From Pseudooceanicola endophyticus (GTDB taxonomy: Bacteria; Pseudomonadota; Alphaproteobacteria; Rhodobacterales; Rhodobacteraceae): a DNA stretch of 64,000 nucleotides. Location: contig NZ_JAHIAB010000015.1 of assembly GCF_018760365.1 (NCBI RefSeq), forward strand, positions 1-64,000, written 5' to 3'. Below are positions 53,942 to 62,578 of this stretch, one piece after another. A program made the position numbers and the translations under genes. The notes under the pieces are model-generated. The model had not been told where the DNA came from and searched no databases. It was given only the letters and a program-made list of their open reading frames with translations. Position 1 is the first letter of the stretch. Every line of letters starts with the position of its first letter.

Positions 53942-54868
53942 TCAACCCAGCCGGTCCGCAAGCCAGTTTCTGAGGACGAATTCCGCAACCGAGCCCGGAC
54001 GCGGCGCGCGGATCGTCGCATGTTCGCCCGCCATCACCCGTGCCAGCCCCGCACGCGGCAGCCACAGCGCCGCCTCCAGCTCCAGCGGGTCGAGGGTGAT
54101 CTTGTGGCTGAGCGCCGTGCCACGGCAGGCAAACATCAGCGAATTGGGGAAGGGCCAGGGCTGGCACATCAGGTAATCCACCTGCCCCACCTCGACTGCG
54201 GTCTCCTCCAGCACCTCGCGGCGCACGGCGGCCTCGATGGTCTCTCCGGGTTCGACAAAGCCCGCCGGCATGGAGAACATGCCCTCCGGCCAGCCCGGAG
54301 AGCGCCCCAGCAGCACCTCATCGCCCCGGGTGATCAGCATGATCACCACCGGATCGGTGCGCGGGAAATGGCGGCCACCGCAGCTGGGGCACCGGCGCTG
54401 CCAGCCTTCCTCGATCATGTCGGAGGCATGGCCGCAGCGGGCGCAGAAAGGATGCGTCTCGTGCCAGGCGAACAGCCCCTTGGCGGTGGCGGCCAGCTCG
54501 GCCTCCAGAGGAGAGAGCCCGTGCATCACCTGGCGCAGGTCCGACAGCCGGCTGCCCGCCGGAAACGCCGGGTGCTGCGGCAGCTCGGCGTCGTCCGGTT
54601 CCCAGTCCGAGATATCGCGGGCGAAGTAATGCGTCCCGCCCTGCCGGCCCAGGAACAGCCGCTCGCCCCCGGGGGCCTCGGCAAGGGCCGGGTGATCGGT
54701 GCCCAGCAGCGCCAGCGCGCCGCCCTCCTGCACCAGCAGCTGACCGCGCCAGAACAGCAGCACCTGCGCCTGCGCCCGCTCCAGCGCCGCCGGGTCGCGC
54801 CGCAGCTCTGCCGCCCGGTCCAGATCCGATCCCCCGAAGGTCACCTCTGCCGCGATGCCGATGGTCAT
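53942..54868 (-). CDS. nudC: NAD+ diphosphatase / NAD-cap decapping Nudix enzyme
   Basis: Nudix hydrolase of 308 residues. An N-terminal domain is followed by a zinc ribbon (CARC ... CPSC, near residues 142-163) and a Nudix domain with GFVEPGETIEAAVRREVLEE plus TAVEVG, then the NudC-specific SQPWPFPxS-type motif seen as CQPWPFPNSLM. It splits NAD(H) and removes NAD caps from RNA. ATG 54868 is preceded by GGGGGACGGG; the frame is open upstream but arginine/glycine-rich. Confidence 0.94.
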   Translation of the reverse strand: MTIGIAAEVTFGGSDLDRAAELRRDPAALERAQAQVLLFWRGQLLVQEGGALALLGTDHPALAEAPGGERLFLGRQGGTHYFARDISDWEPDDAELPQHPAFPAGSRLSDLRQVMHGLSPLEAELAATAKGLFAWHETHPFCARCGHASDMIEEGWQRRCPSCGGRHFPRTDPVVIMLITRGDEVLLGRSPGWPEGMFSMPAGFVEPGETIEAAVRREVLEETAVEVGQVDYLMCQPWPFPNSLMFACRGTALSHKITLDPLELEAALWLPRAGLARVMAGEHATIRAPRPGSVAEFVLRNWLADRLG

Positions 54869-55069
54869 GCCCGTCCCCCTTACGCTTTCGCCGGACCCTG
54901 CCCCGCCGCCCCGCCAAGGGCAACGGCCAAAGCGCCCCATCCTGCCCGCGAATTGAGCCAGCCGGCGGGCAGCCCCCCCTTGCCGCCGCCACGTCACGCA
55001 AAAACCGTTATGCGGATGTCACGGGATGTTGTGATCCTTGACGAAGAGGTCAAGAAATGGGGAGACATC

Positions 55070-57043
55070 ATGACCAGATCCACACCCAGCCTGTCCCGCC
55101 GGGGCTTCCTTACCGGGACCATCGCCGGAGCGTCCTTGCTGACACTGCATCCCTTCTCGGCGCGCGCCGCCGGCACCCAGGCCCATCTCCGCATCATGGA
55201 GACGACGGACCTGCACGTGCATGTCTTCCCCTACAACTACTATGCCGACAAGCCCGACGACACGGTGGGCCTGGCCCGCACCGCGACCCGGATCGAAGCG
55301 ATCCGCGCCGAGGCCACCAACGCCATGCTGATCGACAACGGGGATTTCCTGCAGGGCAACCCGATGGGCGATTACATCGCCTATGAGCGCGGCATGAAGG
55401 ACGGCGACATGCATCCCGTCATCAAGGCGATGAACACGCTCGGCTACGAGGCCTCGACCCTTGGCAACCACGAGTTCAACTATGGCCTCGATTTCCTGAT
55501 GAAATCCGTGGCGGGCGCCAATTTCCCGGTGATTTCCGCCAATATCGTCAAGGAGATGGCTGCCAATCCCACCGGCGACAAGACCTTGCTGCCGCCCTAT
55601 GTGATCCTTGACCGGATGATCACCGACGGCGACGGCACCGAACACCCGATCCGCATCGGCCTGATCGGCTTCGTGCCGCCGCAGGTGATGAACTGGGACC
55701 GCAAGAACCTCGAAGGCAATGTCCAGGCCCGTGACATTGTCGACACCGCCCGCGCCTATATCCCCCAGATGAAGGAAGAGGGCGCGCAGATCATCGTCGC
55801 CCTGTCGCATTCCGGCATCGGCTCGGCCAACCACGAGGACGGGATGGAGAACGCTTCGGTGCCGCTGGCGGCCATCGACGGCATCGACGCGGTGCTGACC
55901 GGGCATTCCCACCTGGTCTTCCCCTCGCCCACCTACAAGGACTATGCCGCCGTCGACGTGGAAAAGGGCACGATCCACGGCAAGCCCGCCGTCATGGGCG
56001 GTTTCTGGGGCTCGCACATGGGCCTCATCGACCTGCTGCTGGAACGGGACGGCTCCGACTGGCGCGTCGTCGCCGCCGAGACCGAGGCCCGTCCGATCTA
56101 CAGGCGCGAGGAGGACCGCTCGGTCACGCCGCTGGTGGAAAGCACCGCCTTCGTGCTCGATTCGATCCGCCCCGAGCATGAACAGACGCTGGGCTACATC
56201 CGCCGCCCGGTGGGCGAGACGGCGACGCCGCTGCATTCCTACTTTGCCCTGGTGGCCGACGACCCCTCGATCCAGATCGTCACCGATGCGCAGAAATGGT
56301 ACATCGAACAGATGATGGCCGGCACCGCGCACGAGGGCCTGCCGATCCTCTCGGCGGGGGCGCCCTTCAAGGCCGGTGGCCGCGGCGGCCCGGACTACTA
56401 CACCGAGGTGCCGGTGGGCCCGGTGGCGATCAAGAACGTCGCCGATCTCTACCTCTATCCGAACACGATCCGCGCGGTGAAGATCTCGGGCGCACAGCTC
56501 CGGGGCTGGCTCGACCGCTCCGCGGGAATGTTCAACCAGGTCCAGCCCGGGGCGCAGGATGCGGAACTGCTCTCGGCCAGCTTCCCCAGCTACAATTTCG
56601 ACGTGATCGACGGGGTGACCTACCAGATCGACCTGTCGAAACCCGAACGCTACGACGGCGACGGGAAAGAGGTTTCCACCGACACCCGCATCGTGAACCT
56701 CGCCTACCAGGGCCAGCCCGTCACCGACGACATGAGCTTCATCGTCGCCACCAACAACTACCGCGCCTCGGGCGGTGGCCATTTCCCCGGCGCCCTGGGC
56801 GACACGATCATCTTCGACGGCCCCGACACCAACCGCGACATCATCGTGCGCTACATCGTCGAGAAGGGCACGATCAACCCCAAGGCCGACGGCAACTGGA
56901 CCTTCAAGCCGATGCCCGGCACCACGGTGCTGTTCCAGTCCGGCCCCGGCGCCGCGAAATACGCCGACAGCATCACCAGCGTGAAGATCGAATCCGCGGG
57001 CGAGGGCCAGGATGGCTTCGCGCTCTACCGCATGACGCTCTGA
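55070..57043 (+). CDS. cpdB: 2',3'-cyclic-nucleotide 2'-phosphodiesterase/3'-nucleotidase, Tat-exported
   Basis: Periplasmic metallophosphoesterase of 657 residues. The signal has a twin-arginine motif, SRRGFL, then a hydrophobic stretch ending ARAAG. The catalytic domain (about 38-360) shows TDLHVHV, DNGDFLQGN, TLGNHEFNYG and LTGHSHLVF, the metal and active-site motifs. The C-terminal 5'-nucleotidase domain (about 380-640) has the substrate region NNYRASGGGHFPG. It scavenges phosphate and nucleosides from extracellular RNA products. GGGGAGA precedes ATG 55070. Followed by an intergenic repeat. Confidence 0.94.
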   Translation: MTRSTPSLSRRGFLTGTIAGASLLTLHPFSARAAGTQAHLRIMETTDLHVHVFPYNYYADKPDDTVGLARTATRIEAIRAEATNAMLIDNGDFLQGNPMGDYIAYERGMKDGDMHPVIKAMNTLGYEASTLGNHEFNYGLDFLMKSVAGANFPVISANIVKEMAANPTGDKTLLPPYVILDRMITDGDGTEHPIRIGLIGFVPPQVMNWDRKNLEGNVQARDIVDTARAYIPQMKEEGAQIIVALSHSGIGSANHEDGMENASVPLAAIDGIDAVLTGHSHLVFPSPTYKDYAAVDVEKGTIHGKPAVMGGFWGSHMGLIDLLLERDGSDWRVVAAETEARPIYRREEDRSVTPLVESTAFVLDSIRPEHEQTLGYIRRPVGETATPLHSYFALVADDPSIQIVTDAQKWYIEQMMAGTAHEGLPILSAGAPFKAGGRGGPDYYTEVPVGPVAIKNVADLYLYPNTIRAVKISGAQLRGWLDRSAGMFNQVQPGAQDAELLSASFPSYNFDVIDGVTYQIDLSKPERYDGDGKEVSTDTRIVNLAYQGQPVTDDMSFIVATNNYRASGGGHFPGALGDTIIFDGPDTNRDIIVRYIVEKGTINPKADGNWTFKPMPGTTVLFQSGPGAAKYADSITSVKIESAGEGQDGFALYRMTL

Positions 57044-57071
57044 CCCCGGCGCGGCCCTTCCCGGGCCGCCC

Positions 57072-57104
57072 CATTTTCTTGTCGGAAAATACCTCCGCCG
57101 GAGG
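57072..57104. repeat. Intergenic repeat, copy 8 (short type, reverse orientation)
   Basis: CATTTTCTTGTCGGAAAATACC then CCTCCG-c-CGGAGG, the reverse complement of the short type at 22960 and 24586. It lies 28 bases after cpdB and upstream of the SRP RNA promoter. Confidence 0.8.
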
Positions 57105-57139
57105 CCGCCGCGCCCGCCCGGGCGCGGCGTTTCCACGGG

Positions 57140-57168
57140 TTGCAATGCGCCGGCACCTCGCCTATATC
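57140..57168 (+). promoter_or_regulatory. Promoter of the SRP RNA gene
   Basis: TTGCAA (57140-57145) and TATATC (57163-57168) are 17 bases apart. The predicted start at about 57175 coincides with the first base of the RNA's terminal stem. Confidence 0.7.
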
Positions 57169-57174
57169 GCTTCT

Positions 57175-57270
57175 CGAGAGGTTGGCGCGGGCGAGCGCCT
57201 CGCCAACCCGGTCAGGTCCGGAAGGAAGCAGCCGTAACGAGTCCCGCTTGGGTCGTTGTCCAATCTCTCA
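57175..57270 (+). ncRNA. ffs: Signal recognition particle RNA (4.5S-like)
   Basis: The apical domain GGTCAGGTCCGGAAGGAAGC followed by AGCCGTAACGAG is the universal SRP helix 8 with its Ffh-binding internal loop. GAGAGGTTGG (57176-57185) pairs with CCAATCTCTC (57260-57269) to close the rod. Length about 95 bases as in other alphaproteobacteria. With Ffh it targets membrane proteins to SecYEG. It sits just upstream of dnaX, a common neighbour in this group. Confidence 0.95.
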
Positions 57271-57511
57271 CTTCAGCGCTTTCGCACGGCGAAGACGCGT
57301 CACCCGGCAGCGTGGTTTCGCAGAAACCGTGCCAGAGGGTCCCTCCCCGGATACATCCCCCGATACGCCTGAACGCCCCTGACGGGACGGCGGGCGGGGC
57401 GATCTGCGCCACAGGCGCAGGAGCGGCGCACCCGTCCCCGAAGCCACAGGTTTACGCCCGACCAAGGGACCAGTACCTTCGCCCCGACGACCCGAATCCG
57501 AAAGAAGCCCC

Positions 57512-59317
57512 ATGTCCGACAGCGTCCCCGCCTCCGGCCCCTACCAGGTCCTCGCCCGGAAATACCGGCCCGAGACCTTCGCCGATCTCGTCGGCCAGGA
57601 CGCCATGGTGCGCACGCTGAAGAACGCCTTCGCCGCCGACCGCATCGCCCAGGCCTTCATCATGACCGGCATCCGGGGCACCGGGAAGACCACCACCGCG
57701 CGGATCATCGCCAAGGGGATGAACTGCATCGGCCCCGACGGCACCGGCGGGCCCACGACCGAACCCTGCGGCCAGTGCGAACATTGCCGCGCCATCATGG
57801 AAGGCCGCCATGTCGACGTGATGGAGATGGATGCGGCCTCCAACACCTCGGTCAACGACATCCGCGAGATCATCGACAGCGTGAACTACCGGGCCGCCTC
57901 GGCACGCTACAAGATCTACATCATCGACGAGGTCCACATGCTCTCGACCAGCGCCTTCAACGCGCTGCTCAAGACGCTCGAGGAACCCCCCGCCCATGTG
58001 AAGTTCATCTTCGCGACGACCGAGATCCGCAAGGTTCCCGTGACGGTGCTCTCGCGCTGCCAGCGCTTCGACCTGCGCCGGATCGAGCCCGAGGTGATGA
58101 TCGCGCTGCTGCGCAAGATCGCGACGAAGGAAGCCGCCGAGATCACCGATGACGCGCTGGCGCTGATCACCCGCGCCGCCGAAGGCTCGGCCCGCGACGC
58201 GACTTCGCTGCTGGATCAGGCGATCTCCCACGGGGCGGGCGAAACCACCGCCGATCAGGTCCGCGCCATGCTGGGCCTTGCCGACCGGGGCCGGGTCCTC
58301 GACCTCTTCGAGATGATCCTGAAGGGCGATGCCGCCTCGGCCCTGACCGAGCTTTCGGCGCAATATGCCGATGGCGCCGATCCCCTGGCGGTGCTGCGCG
58401 ACCTCTCGGAAATCACCCACTGGGTCAGCGTGGTGAAGATCACCCCCGATGCCGCCGAGGACCCGACCATCGGTCCGGACGAACGGGCCCGGGGCCTTCG
58501 GCTGGCCGAACAGCTGGGCATGCGCGTCCTGACCCGGATGTGGCAGATGCTGCTGAAGGCGCTGGACGAGGTTGCCACCGCCCCCAATGCCATGATGGCC
58601 GCCGAGATGGCGGTGATCCGGCTGACCCATGTGGCCGAACTGCCCTCTCCGGAGGAGCTGGTGCGCCGGCTCCAGGACGCACCGCGTCCCCCCGACGGGC
58701 CCGGCGGCGGCGGTCTGCCCCGCGGCAATGGCGCGCCGAACGGCCAGGGTTCGATGTCCGCGCGGGGCGCGGACGCACCTGCGGCGGGCGGGGGGGCCTC
58801 GGCTTACGCCTCGGCCCGGACCAGCGGCGGCCAGGGCGCCCAGGGCGCGGTGATGCGCGCCGAGGAGCTGGAGCAGGCGCTGGCCAACTACCCGACCTTC
58901 GAACATGCGGTGGAGCTGATCCGCACCAACCGCGACGTGAAGCTGCTGGTCGAGGTCGAGACCGGCGTGCGGCTGATCTCCTACCGGCCGGGCCGGATCG
59001 AATTCGCCCCTGCCGAGGGCGCGCCGCGCGACCTTGCGCAGCGCCTGGGCGCGCGCCTGCAGACCTGGACCGGCAACCGCTGGGCGGTGATCATCGGCAA
59101 TGGCGAGGGCGGCGAGACCATCGCCGAGAAGCGCGATGCCAAGGTCCTGGCGATGAAGCAGGAAGCCCGCCAGCACCCGATGGTGCAGGCGATCCTGGCC
59201 GCCTTCCCGAAGGCCGAGATCACCAATGTCCTGAGCCGGGCCGAGATCGCCGCCAAGGCCGAGGCCGAGGCCCTGCCCGAGGTCGAGGACGAATGGGACC
59301 CGTTCGAAGACGAATGA
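57512..59317 (+). CDS. dnaX: DNA polymerase III subunits gamma and tau
   Basis: Clamp-loader ATPase of 601 residues. Walker A is GIRGTGKTTTARI (near residue 54), with a zinc module of cysteines (CGQCEHC near 88 after an earlier Cys), Walker B IIDEVHML near 138, and sensor region SRCQRFDLRR near 180. Domain III lies at about 230-385, then a Gly/Pro-rich linker and a tau-type C-terminal domain that binds the polymerase. I see no obvious A-rich slippery site of the E. coli type, so whether gamma is made is open. First gene of dnaX-ybaB-recR. Confidence 0.96.
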   Translation: MSDSVPASGPYQVLARKYRPETFADLVGQDAMVRTLKNAFAADRIAQAFIMTGIRGTGKTTTARIIAKGMNCIGPDGTGGPTTEPCGQCEHCRAIMEGRHVDVMEMDAASNTSVNDIREIIDSVNYRAASARYKIYIIDEVHMLSTSAFNALLKTLEEPPAHVKFIFATTEIRKVPVTVLSRCQRFDLRRIEPEVMIALLRKIATKEAAEITDDALALITRAAEGSARDATSLLDQAISHGAGETTADQVRAMLGLADRGRVLDLFEMILKGDAASALTELSAQYADGADPLAVLRDLSEITHWVSVVKITPDAAEDPTIGPDERARGLRLAEQLGMRVLTRMWQMLLKALDEVATAPNAMMAAEMAVIRLTHVAELPSPEELVRRLQDAPRPPDGPGGGGLPRGNGAPNGQGSMSARGADAPAAGGGASAYASARTSGGQGAQGAVMRAEELEQALANYPTFEHAVELIRTNRDVKLLVEVETGVRLISYRPGRIEFAPAEGAPRDLAQRLGARLQTWTGNRWAVIIGNGEGGETIAEKRDAKVLAMKQEARQHPMVQAILAAFPKAEITNVLSRAEIAAKAEAEALPEVEDEWDPFEDE

Positions 59318-59409
59318 GCCGCCCGCCCTTGCACGGGCCGGGCCGCGGGGCGATATGACCCCGGAGCACTGACACCGCCGGCAGCGACCGGCCGCAAAGG
59401 AGAGACGCG

Positions 59410-59754
59410 ATGTTCAAGGGCCTCGGACAGATGGGCGACATGGCCAAGATGATGAAGGCCGCCAAGGAGATGCAGGAAAAGATGGCACAGTTGCAGGACG
59501 ACCTGCACGACATCACCGTCACCGGCGAAAGCGGTGCCGGGCTGGTGAAGGCCGTCGCGTCTGCCAAGGGCGAGCTGAAGAGCCTCGACATCGATCCCTC
59601 GATCTTCGATCCGAACGAGAAGGAAGTGGTCGAGGACCTGATCCTGGCCGCGATCAAGGACGCCCAGGCCCGCGCCCAGGAGCGCGCGCAGCAGGAAATG
59701 GCGAAGATCACCGAGGGCCTCGGCTTGCCGGCCGACTTCAAGATGCCGTTCTGA
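59410..59754 (+). CDS. ybaB: YbaB/EbfC nucleoid-associated protein
   Basis: Small DNA-binding protein of 114 residues. It opens [21 protein letters not shown], then a central strand region ([22 protein letters not shown]) and a C-terminal helix with [19 protein letters not shown] pattern, seen here as [18 protein letters not shown]. It forms a tweezer-shaped dimer on DNA. AAAGGAGAG precedes ATG 59410. The dnaX-ybaB-recR order is highly conserved. Confidence 0.96.
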   Translation: MFKGLGQMGDMAKMMKAAKEMQEKMAQLQDDLHDITVTGESGAGLVKAVASAKGELKSLDIDPSIFDPNEKEVVEDLILAAIKDAQARAQERAQQEMAKITEGLGLPADFKMPF

Positions 59755-59758
59755 TCGC

Positions 59759-60352
59759 ATGACCGCCGGCGGTGACATCGAGGCGCTGATCCAGATGATG
59801 GCGCGCCTTCCGGGGTTTGGTCCCCGCTCTGCCCGGCGGGCGGTGCTGCAGCTCGTGCGCAAGCGCGAGCTGCTGCTGATGCCGCTGGCGGACCTGATGC
59901 AGCAGGTCGCGGTGACGGTGCGCGAATGCCCGCGCTGCGGCAATATCTGCAGCGGGCCGCTCTGCGACATCTGCCTGGACCCGAAGCGCGCCACCGGCGA
60001 GCTTTGCGTGGTTGAGGACGTCGCCGATCTCTGGGCGATGGAGCGCGGCGGCGCCTTCAAGGGGCGCTACCATGTGCTGGGCGGCACGCTGAGCGCGCTC
60101 GACAATGTCGGCCCCGAGGAGCTGCGCATCCCGATGCTGATCACCCGCGTCGAGGAAGAAGAGATCCGCGAGGTGATCCTGGCGCTCAATGCCAATGTCG
60201 AGGGCCAGACCACGGCGCATTACATTGCCGACCAGCTGGAGGGCCAGGTGCGCCTGACCTCTCTGGCGCAGGGCGTGCCGGTGGGCGGAGAACTGGACTA
60301 CCTGGACGACGGGACGATTTCGGCGGCGCTTCGGGCCCGGCGCGAGGTCTGA
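59759..60352 (+). CDS. recR: Recombination mediator RecR
   Basis: Protein of 197 residues acting with RecFO to load RecA at gaps. N-terminal helix-hairpin-helix ([19 protein letters not shown]), a zinc finger [16 protein letters not shown] (near 57-72), and a Toprim domain beginning [15 protein letters not shown] with GALSPLDGIGP-like sequence, here [15 protein letters not shown]. Full length. Starts four bases after the ybaB stop. Confidence 0.96.
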   Translation: MTAGGDIEALIQMMARLPGFGPRSARRAVLQLVRKRELLLMPLADLMQQVAVTVRECPRCGNICSGPLCDICLDPKRATGELCVVEDVADLWAMERGGAFKGRYHVLGGTLSALDNVGPEELRIPMLITRVEEEEIREVILALNANVEGQTTAHYIADQLEGQVRLTSLAQGVPVGGELDYLDDGTISAALRARREV

Positions 60353-60412
60353 GCGCGCGCGGTCTACGGGGAACGCTGCCCCTTCACCGGATTCACCGGA
60401 ACATGCCGCGCC

Positions 60413-60586
60413 TTAGCCCTTTCCCCTGCCCGGATTGCGATTGCGCCGCCAGACACCGATCGCGGTGCCAAGCATGGTGCATAGGCTGACGACGCCCAGG
60501 TAGACCGCCTGATTTCCACGCACGACAAGCTCGGCCAGGACGATGCCGAGGATCAGGCCCAAAATGCCCCAAAGACCCAGTTTCAT
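60413..60586 (-). CDS. Small membrane protein, 57 residues
   Basis: ATG 60586 has GGGAGG about six bases upstream. Two hydrophobic segments (about 4-22, LWGILGLILGIVLAELVV, and 29-48) are followed by a basic tail (WRRNRNPGRGKG), predicting a two-helix membrane protein with cytoplasmic C-terminus. No known family. It follows the lipoprotein gene by ten bases on the same strand and may be cotranscribed. Confidence 0.7.
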   Translation of the reverse strand: MKLGLWGILGLILGIVLAELVVRGNQAVYLGVVSLCTMLGTAIGVWRRNRNPGRGKG

Positions 60587-60596
60587 GACTGCCTCC

Positions 60597-61568
60597 CTAC
60601 TGTGGTGATTGTGATCCCGAGCCGCCCGACAGCAGCGACAGCACCATCGGCAGGCGCCGGTCTAGCCAGCGCTGCGTGACCCTGCGCACCAGTTCCGGGT
60701 CGAAGCCCCGGCGCCAGAACTGCGGATTGAGCTCGATGTCCTCGCGCCAGGCCCGGAAATCTTCGATCGCCTGGTCGGGGCTTTCCGTGTTCGACAGGTT
60801 GACCGCCAGGACAAGGGCGTCTGGTTTCCCCTTGGTCTTCCCCGGGTTCCAGGCCAGCAGCCAAGGCCCGCGCCCGTCGTCAAGCGAAATACCCGACCAG
60901 GCGGCAAGATCGCTGGCAGCCTTGGCATCACGTCGCGCCTGAAGCGCGGTCTCGATATCGTAACGGCGGGCGGCAATGGCACAGGCGGTTTCGGCATCGG
61001 CGGCCTCATTTGCCTCTTTCACCGCAGCCTCGTCACTGAGCGGGAGGACCGTCACGACCTGCATGTCGATATCGTTGCCCGTGACCCGCAAGACAATGTC
61101 CGGGGTCGAGAACGACTGGTGGAAGGCTTGGCAAAACATATGGAATCGCGCCCGCGCTGCGGGGCGTTCCGGTCGTGTGGTGAAGACGAGCACACCATAG
61201 CCCGCGAAATTCGACGGCGGGAACTGTTCCGGTGCGACGAAAGCCCTTGAGGCCACGAATTCCGCCGACGACGCCTGTGCCCCTGAGCGCCCGAAGATAC
61301 GACCTATGAGGCTTCCCAGGCCCACCGGCGCCGCTTCCACGACGATGGCCGAAGTCTCCGATATGGCACCTGTGCCCGCGGTCGGTGCGGGGGACGGCTC
61401 TTCTGGAACCGAGGCGGGCCCTCTGCCCCCCTGGGGCTTGTCTCCGGAGACGTCCCCCGAAGCCGAAGCGGTTGCCTGGCTGCCATTGTCGCCGGGCCTG
61501 TCCATTGCCGGCTTGGTGCAGGCTGCCAGCAGGATCACTGCCGACAAGATCACCGCGAACTTGCGCAT
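60597..61568 (-). CDS. Predicted lipoprotein of unknown function
   Basis: Protein of 323 residues with a lipoprotein signal: residues 1-17 end in the lipobox LLAAC, so Cys17 should be lipidated. A low-complexity Gly/Ser/Pro region (about 20-75) leads to a folded domain (about 100-315) with many Trp and Arg/Asp residues, including a DFRAWREDIELNPQFWRRGFD stretch. DUF6030-like proteins are a possibility but I cannot assign it. The start ATG 61568 follows GGGGGTGAG. It is separated from trcR by a terminator. Confidence 0.75.
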   Translation of the reverse strand: MRKFAVILSAVILLAACTKPAMDRPGDNGSQATASASGDVSGDKPQGGRGPASVPEEPSPAPTAGTGAISETSAIVVEAAPVGLGSLIGRIFGRSGAQASSAEFVASRAFVAPEQFPPSNFAGYGVLVFTTRPERPAARARFHMFCQAFHQSFSTPDIVLRVTGNDIDMQVVTVLPLSDEAAVKEANEAADAETACAIAARRYDIETALQARRDAKAASDLAAWSGISLDDGRGPWLLAWNPGKTKGKPDALVLAVNLSNTESPDQAIEDFRAWREDIELNPQFWRRGFDPELVRRVTQRWLDRRLPMVLSLLSGGSGSQSPQ

Positions 61569-61621
61569 CTCACCCCCCTTCCCGTTTCCGGAAAGGTCGT
61601 TCAGGCGCATCCACCCGGGCA

Positions 61622-61652
61622 AGAAAAAACCCTCCGGCATACAACCGGAGGG
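61622..61652 (-). terminator. trcR terminator
   Basis: On the minus strand CCCTCCGG and CCGGAGGG form an 8-bp stem with a seven-base loop, followed by TTTTTT. It lies about 25 bases past the trcR stop. Confidence 0.9.
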
Positions 61653-61676
61653 TAATTTCAGACCTGTTTTGATCGC

Positions 61677-62441
61677 TCAGTGGTCGTCTTCGTCTTCGGC
61701 ATCCGTGCTTTTCGGCAGGTTGAAGAAGCTGTCCGCGTCGATGTGACGATCGCGCAGATCGTCCTCTTCCTCGTCGTCGTCATTGCCCGAGAAGGAGAAG
61801 GTCTCGAGGCCCTCGATGGCGGTCGGCATACGCGGCTCGGCCTCCATGCCAAGGCTCTGCTCGGTCGAAAGCAGCTTGCGGCGCTCGTCGTCGGTCATCG
61901 CCTCGCCACGTTTGGCACGCTCGGCGGCGGCCTTCTGCACGGCGGCGTCCAGCTCGCTCTGCTTGCACAGCCCCAGGGCAACGGGATCGATCGGCTGCAT
62001 CGAGGCGATGTTCCAGTGGGTGCGTTCGCGGATCGACTGGATCGTCGGCTTGGTGGTGCCCACCAGCTTGGAGATCTGGCCATCGGTCAGCTCCGGGTGG
62101 AACTTGACCAGCCACAGGATCGAGTTCGGACGGTCCTGGCGCTTGGAGAGCGGGGTGTAGCGCGGGCCACGGCGCTTTTCCTCGCCCACGGCAGAGGGGT
62201 TAAACTTCAGCTTCAGCTTGTGAAGCGGGTCCTTCTCGGCCTTGTCGATTTCCTGCTGCGTGAGCTGGTTGTTGGCGATCGGGTCGAAGCCCTTGACGCC
62301 GGCGGCCACATCGCCATCGGCAATGCCCTGAACCTCAAGCTCGTGCATGCCGGTGAAATCGGCGATCTGCTTGAAGGTCATCGTCGTGTTGTCCACCAGC
62401 CAGACGGCGGTGGCCTTCGCCATGATCGGTTTGCCCTGCAT
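61677..62441 (-). CDS. trcR: DUF1013 / TrcR-type cell-cycle transcriptional regulator
   Basis: Protein of 254 residues of the alphaproteobacterial DUF1013 family. The core is unmistakable: MAKATAVWLVDNTTMTFKQIADF, then GDPLHKLKLK-like KDPLHKLKLKF, RPNSILWLVKFHPELTDGQISKLVGTTK and TIQSIRERTHWN. It contains two helix-turn-helix-like segments. The C-terminus is very acidic (a run of Asp/Glu near 220-230). AAGGAG precedes ATG 62441. The name TrcR is used in annotations of this family; regulatory targets are not visible. Confidence 0.92.
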   Translation of the reverse strand: MQGKPIMAKATAVWLVDNTTMTFKQIADFTGMHELEVQGIADGDVAAGVKGFDPIANNQLTQQEIDKAEKDPLHKLKLKFNPSAVGEEKRRGPRYTPLSKRQDRPNSILWLVKFHPELTDGQISKLVGTTKPTIQSIRERTHWNIASMQPIDPVALGLCKQSELDAAVQKAAAERAKRGEAMTDDERRKLLSTEQSLGMEAEPRMPTAIEGLETFSFSGNDDDEEEDDLRDRHIDADSFFNLPKSTDAEDEDDH

Positions 62442-62578
62442 GTCGCACTCCTTAAAAGCTACAGCTTCCCCGCTGCCTGGCTTTGGGGCCGAGGCGGCAT
62501 CGCTTGGCGATGCAGGTTTCCGTTGTCGGGGAACTTGAGCGTTATATAGTCTTGCAAGGTTGAAATTGGAAGAGCGGA

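Noticed and set aside
15622-57104. The repeats as CRISPR or as insertion sequences
   Set aside because: Copies are single, scattered in different gaps, with no regular spacers, no cas genes and no transposase or target-site duplications.
57512-59317. Programmed frameshift site in dnaX
   Set aside because: No A-rich slippery heptamer with a following hairpin of the E. coli kind was found in the linker region by eye.
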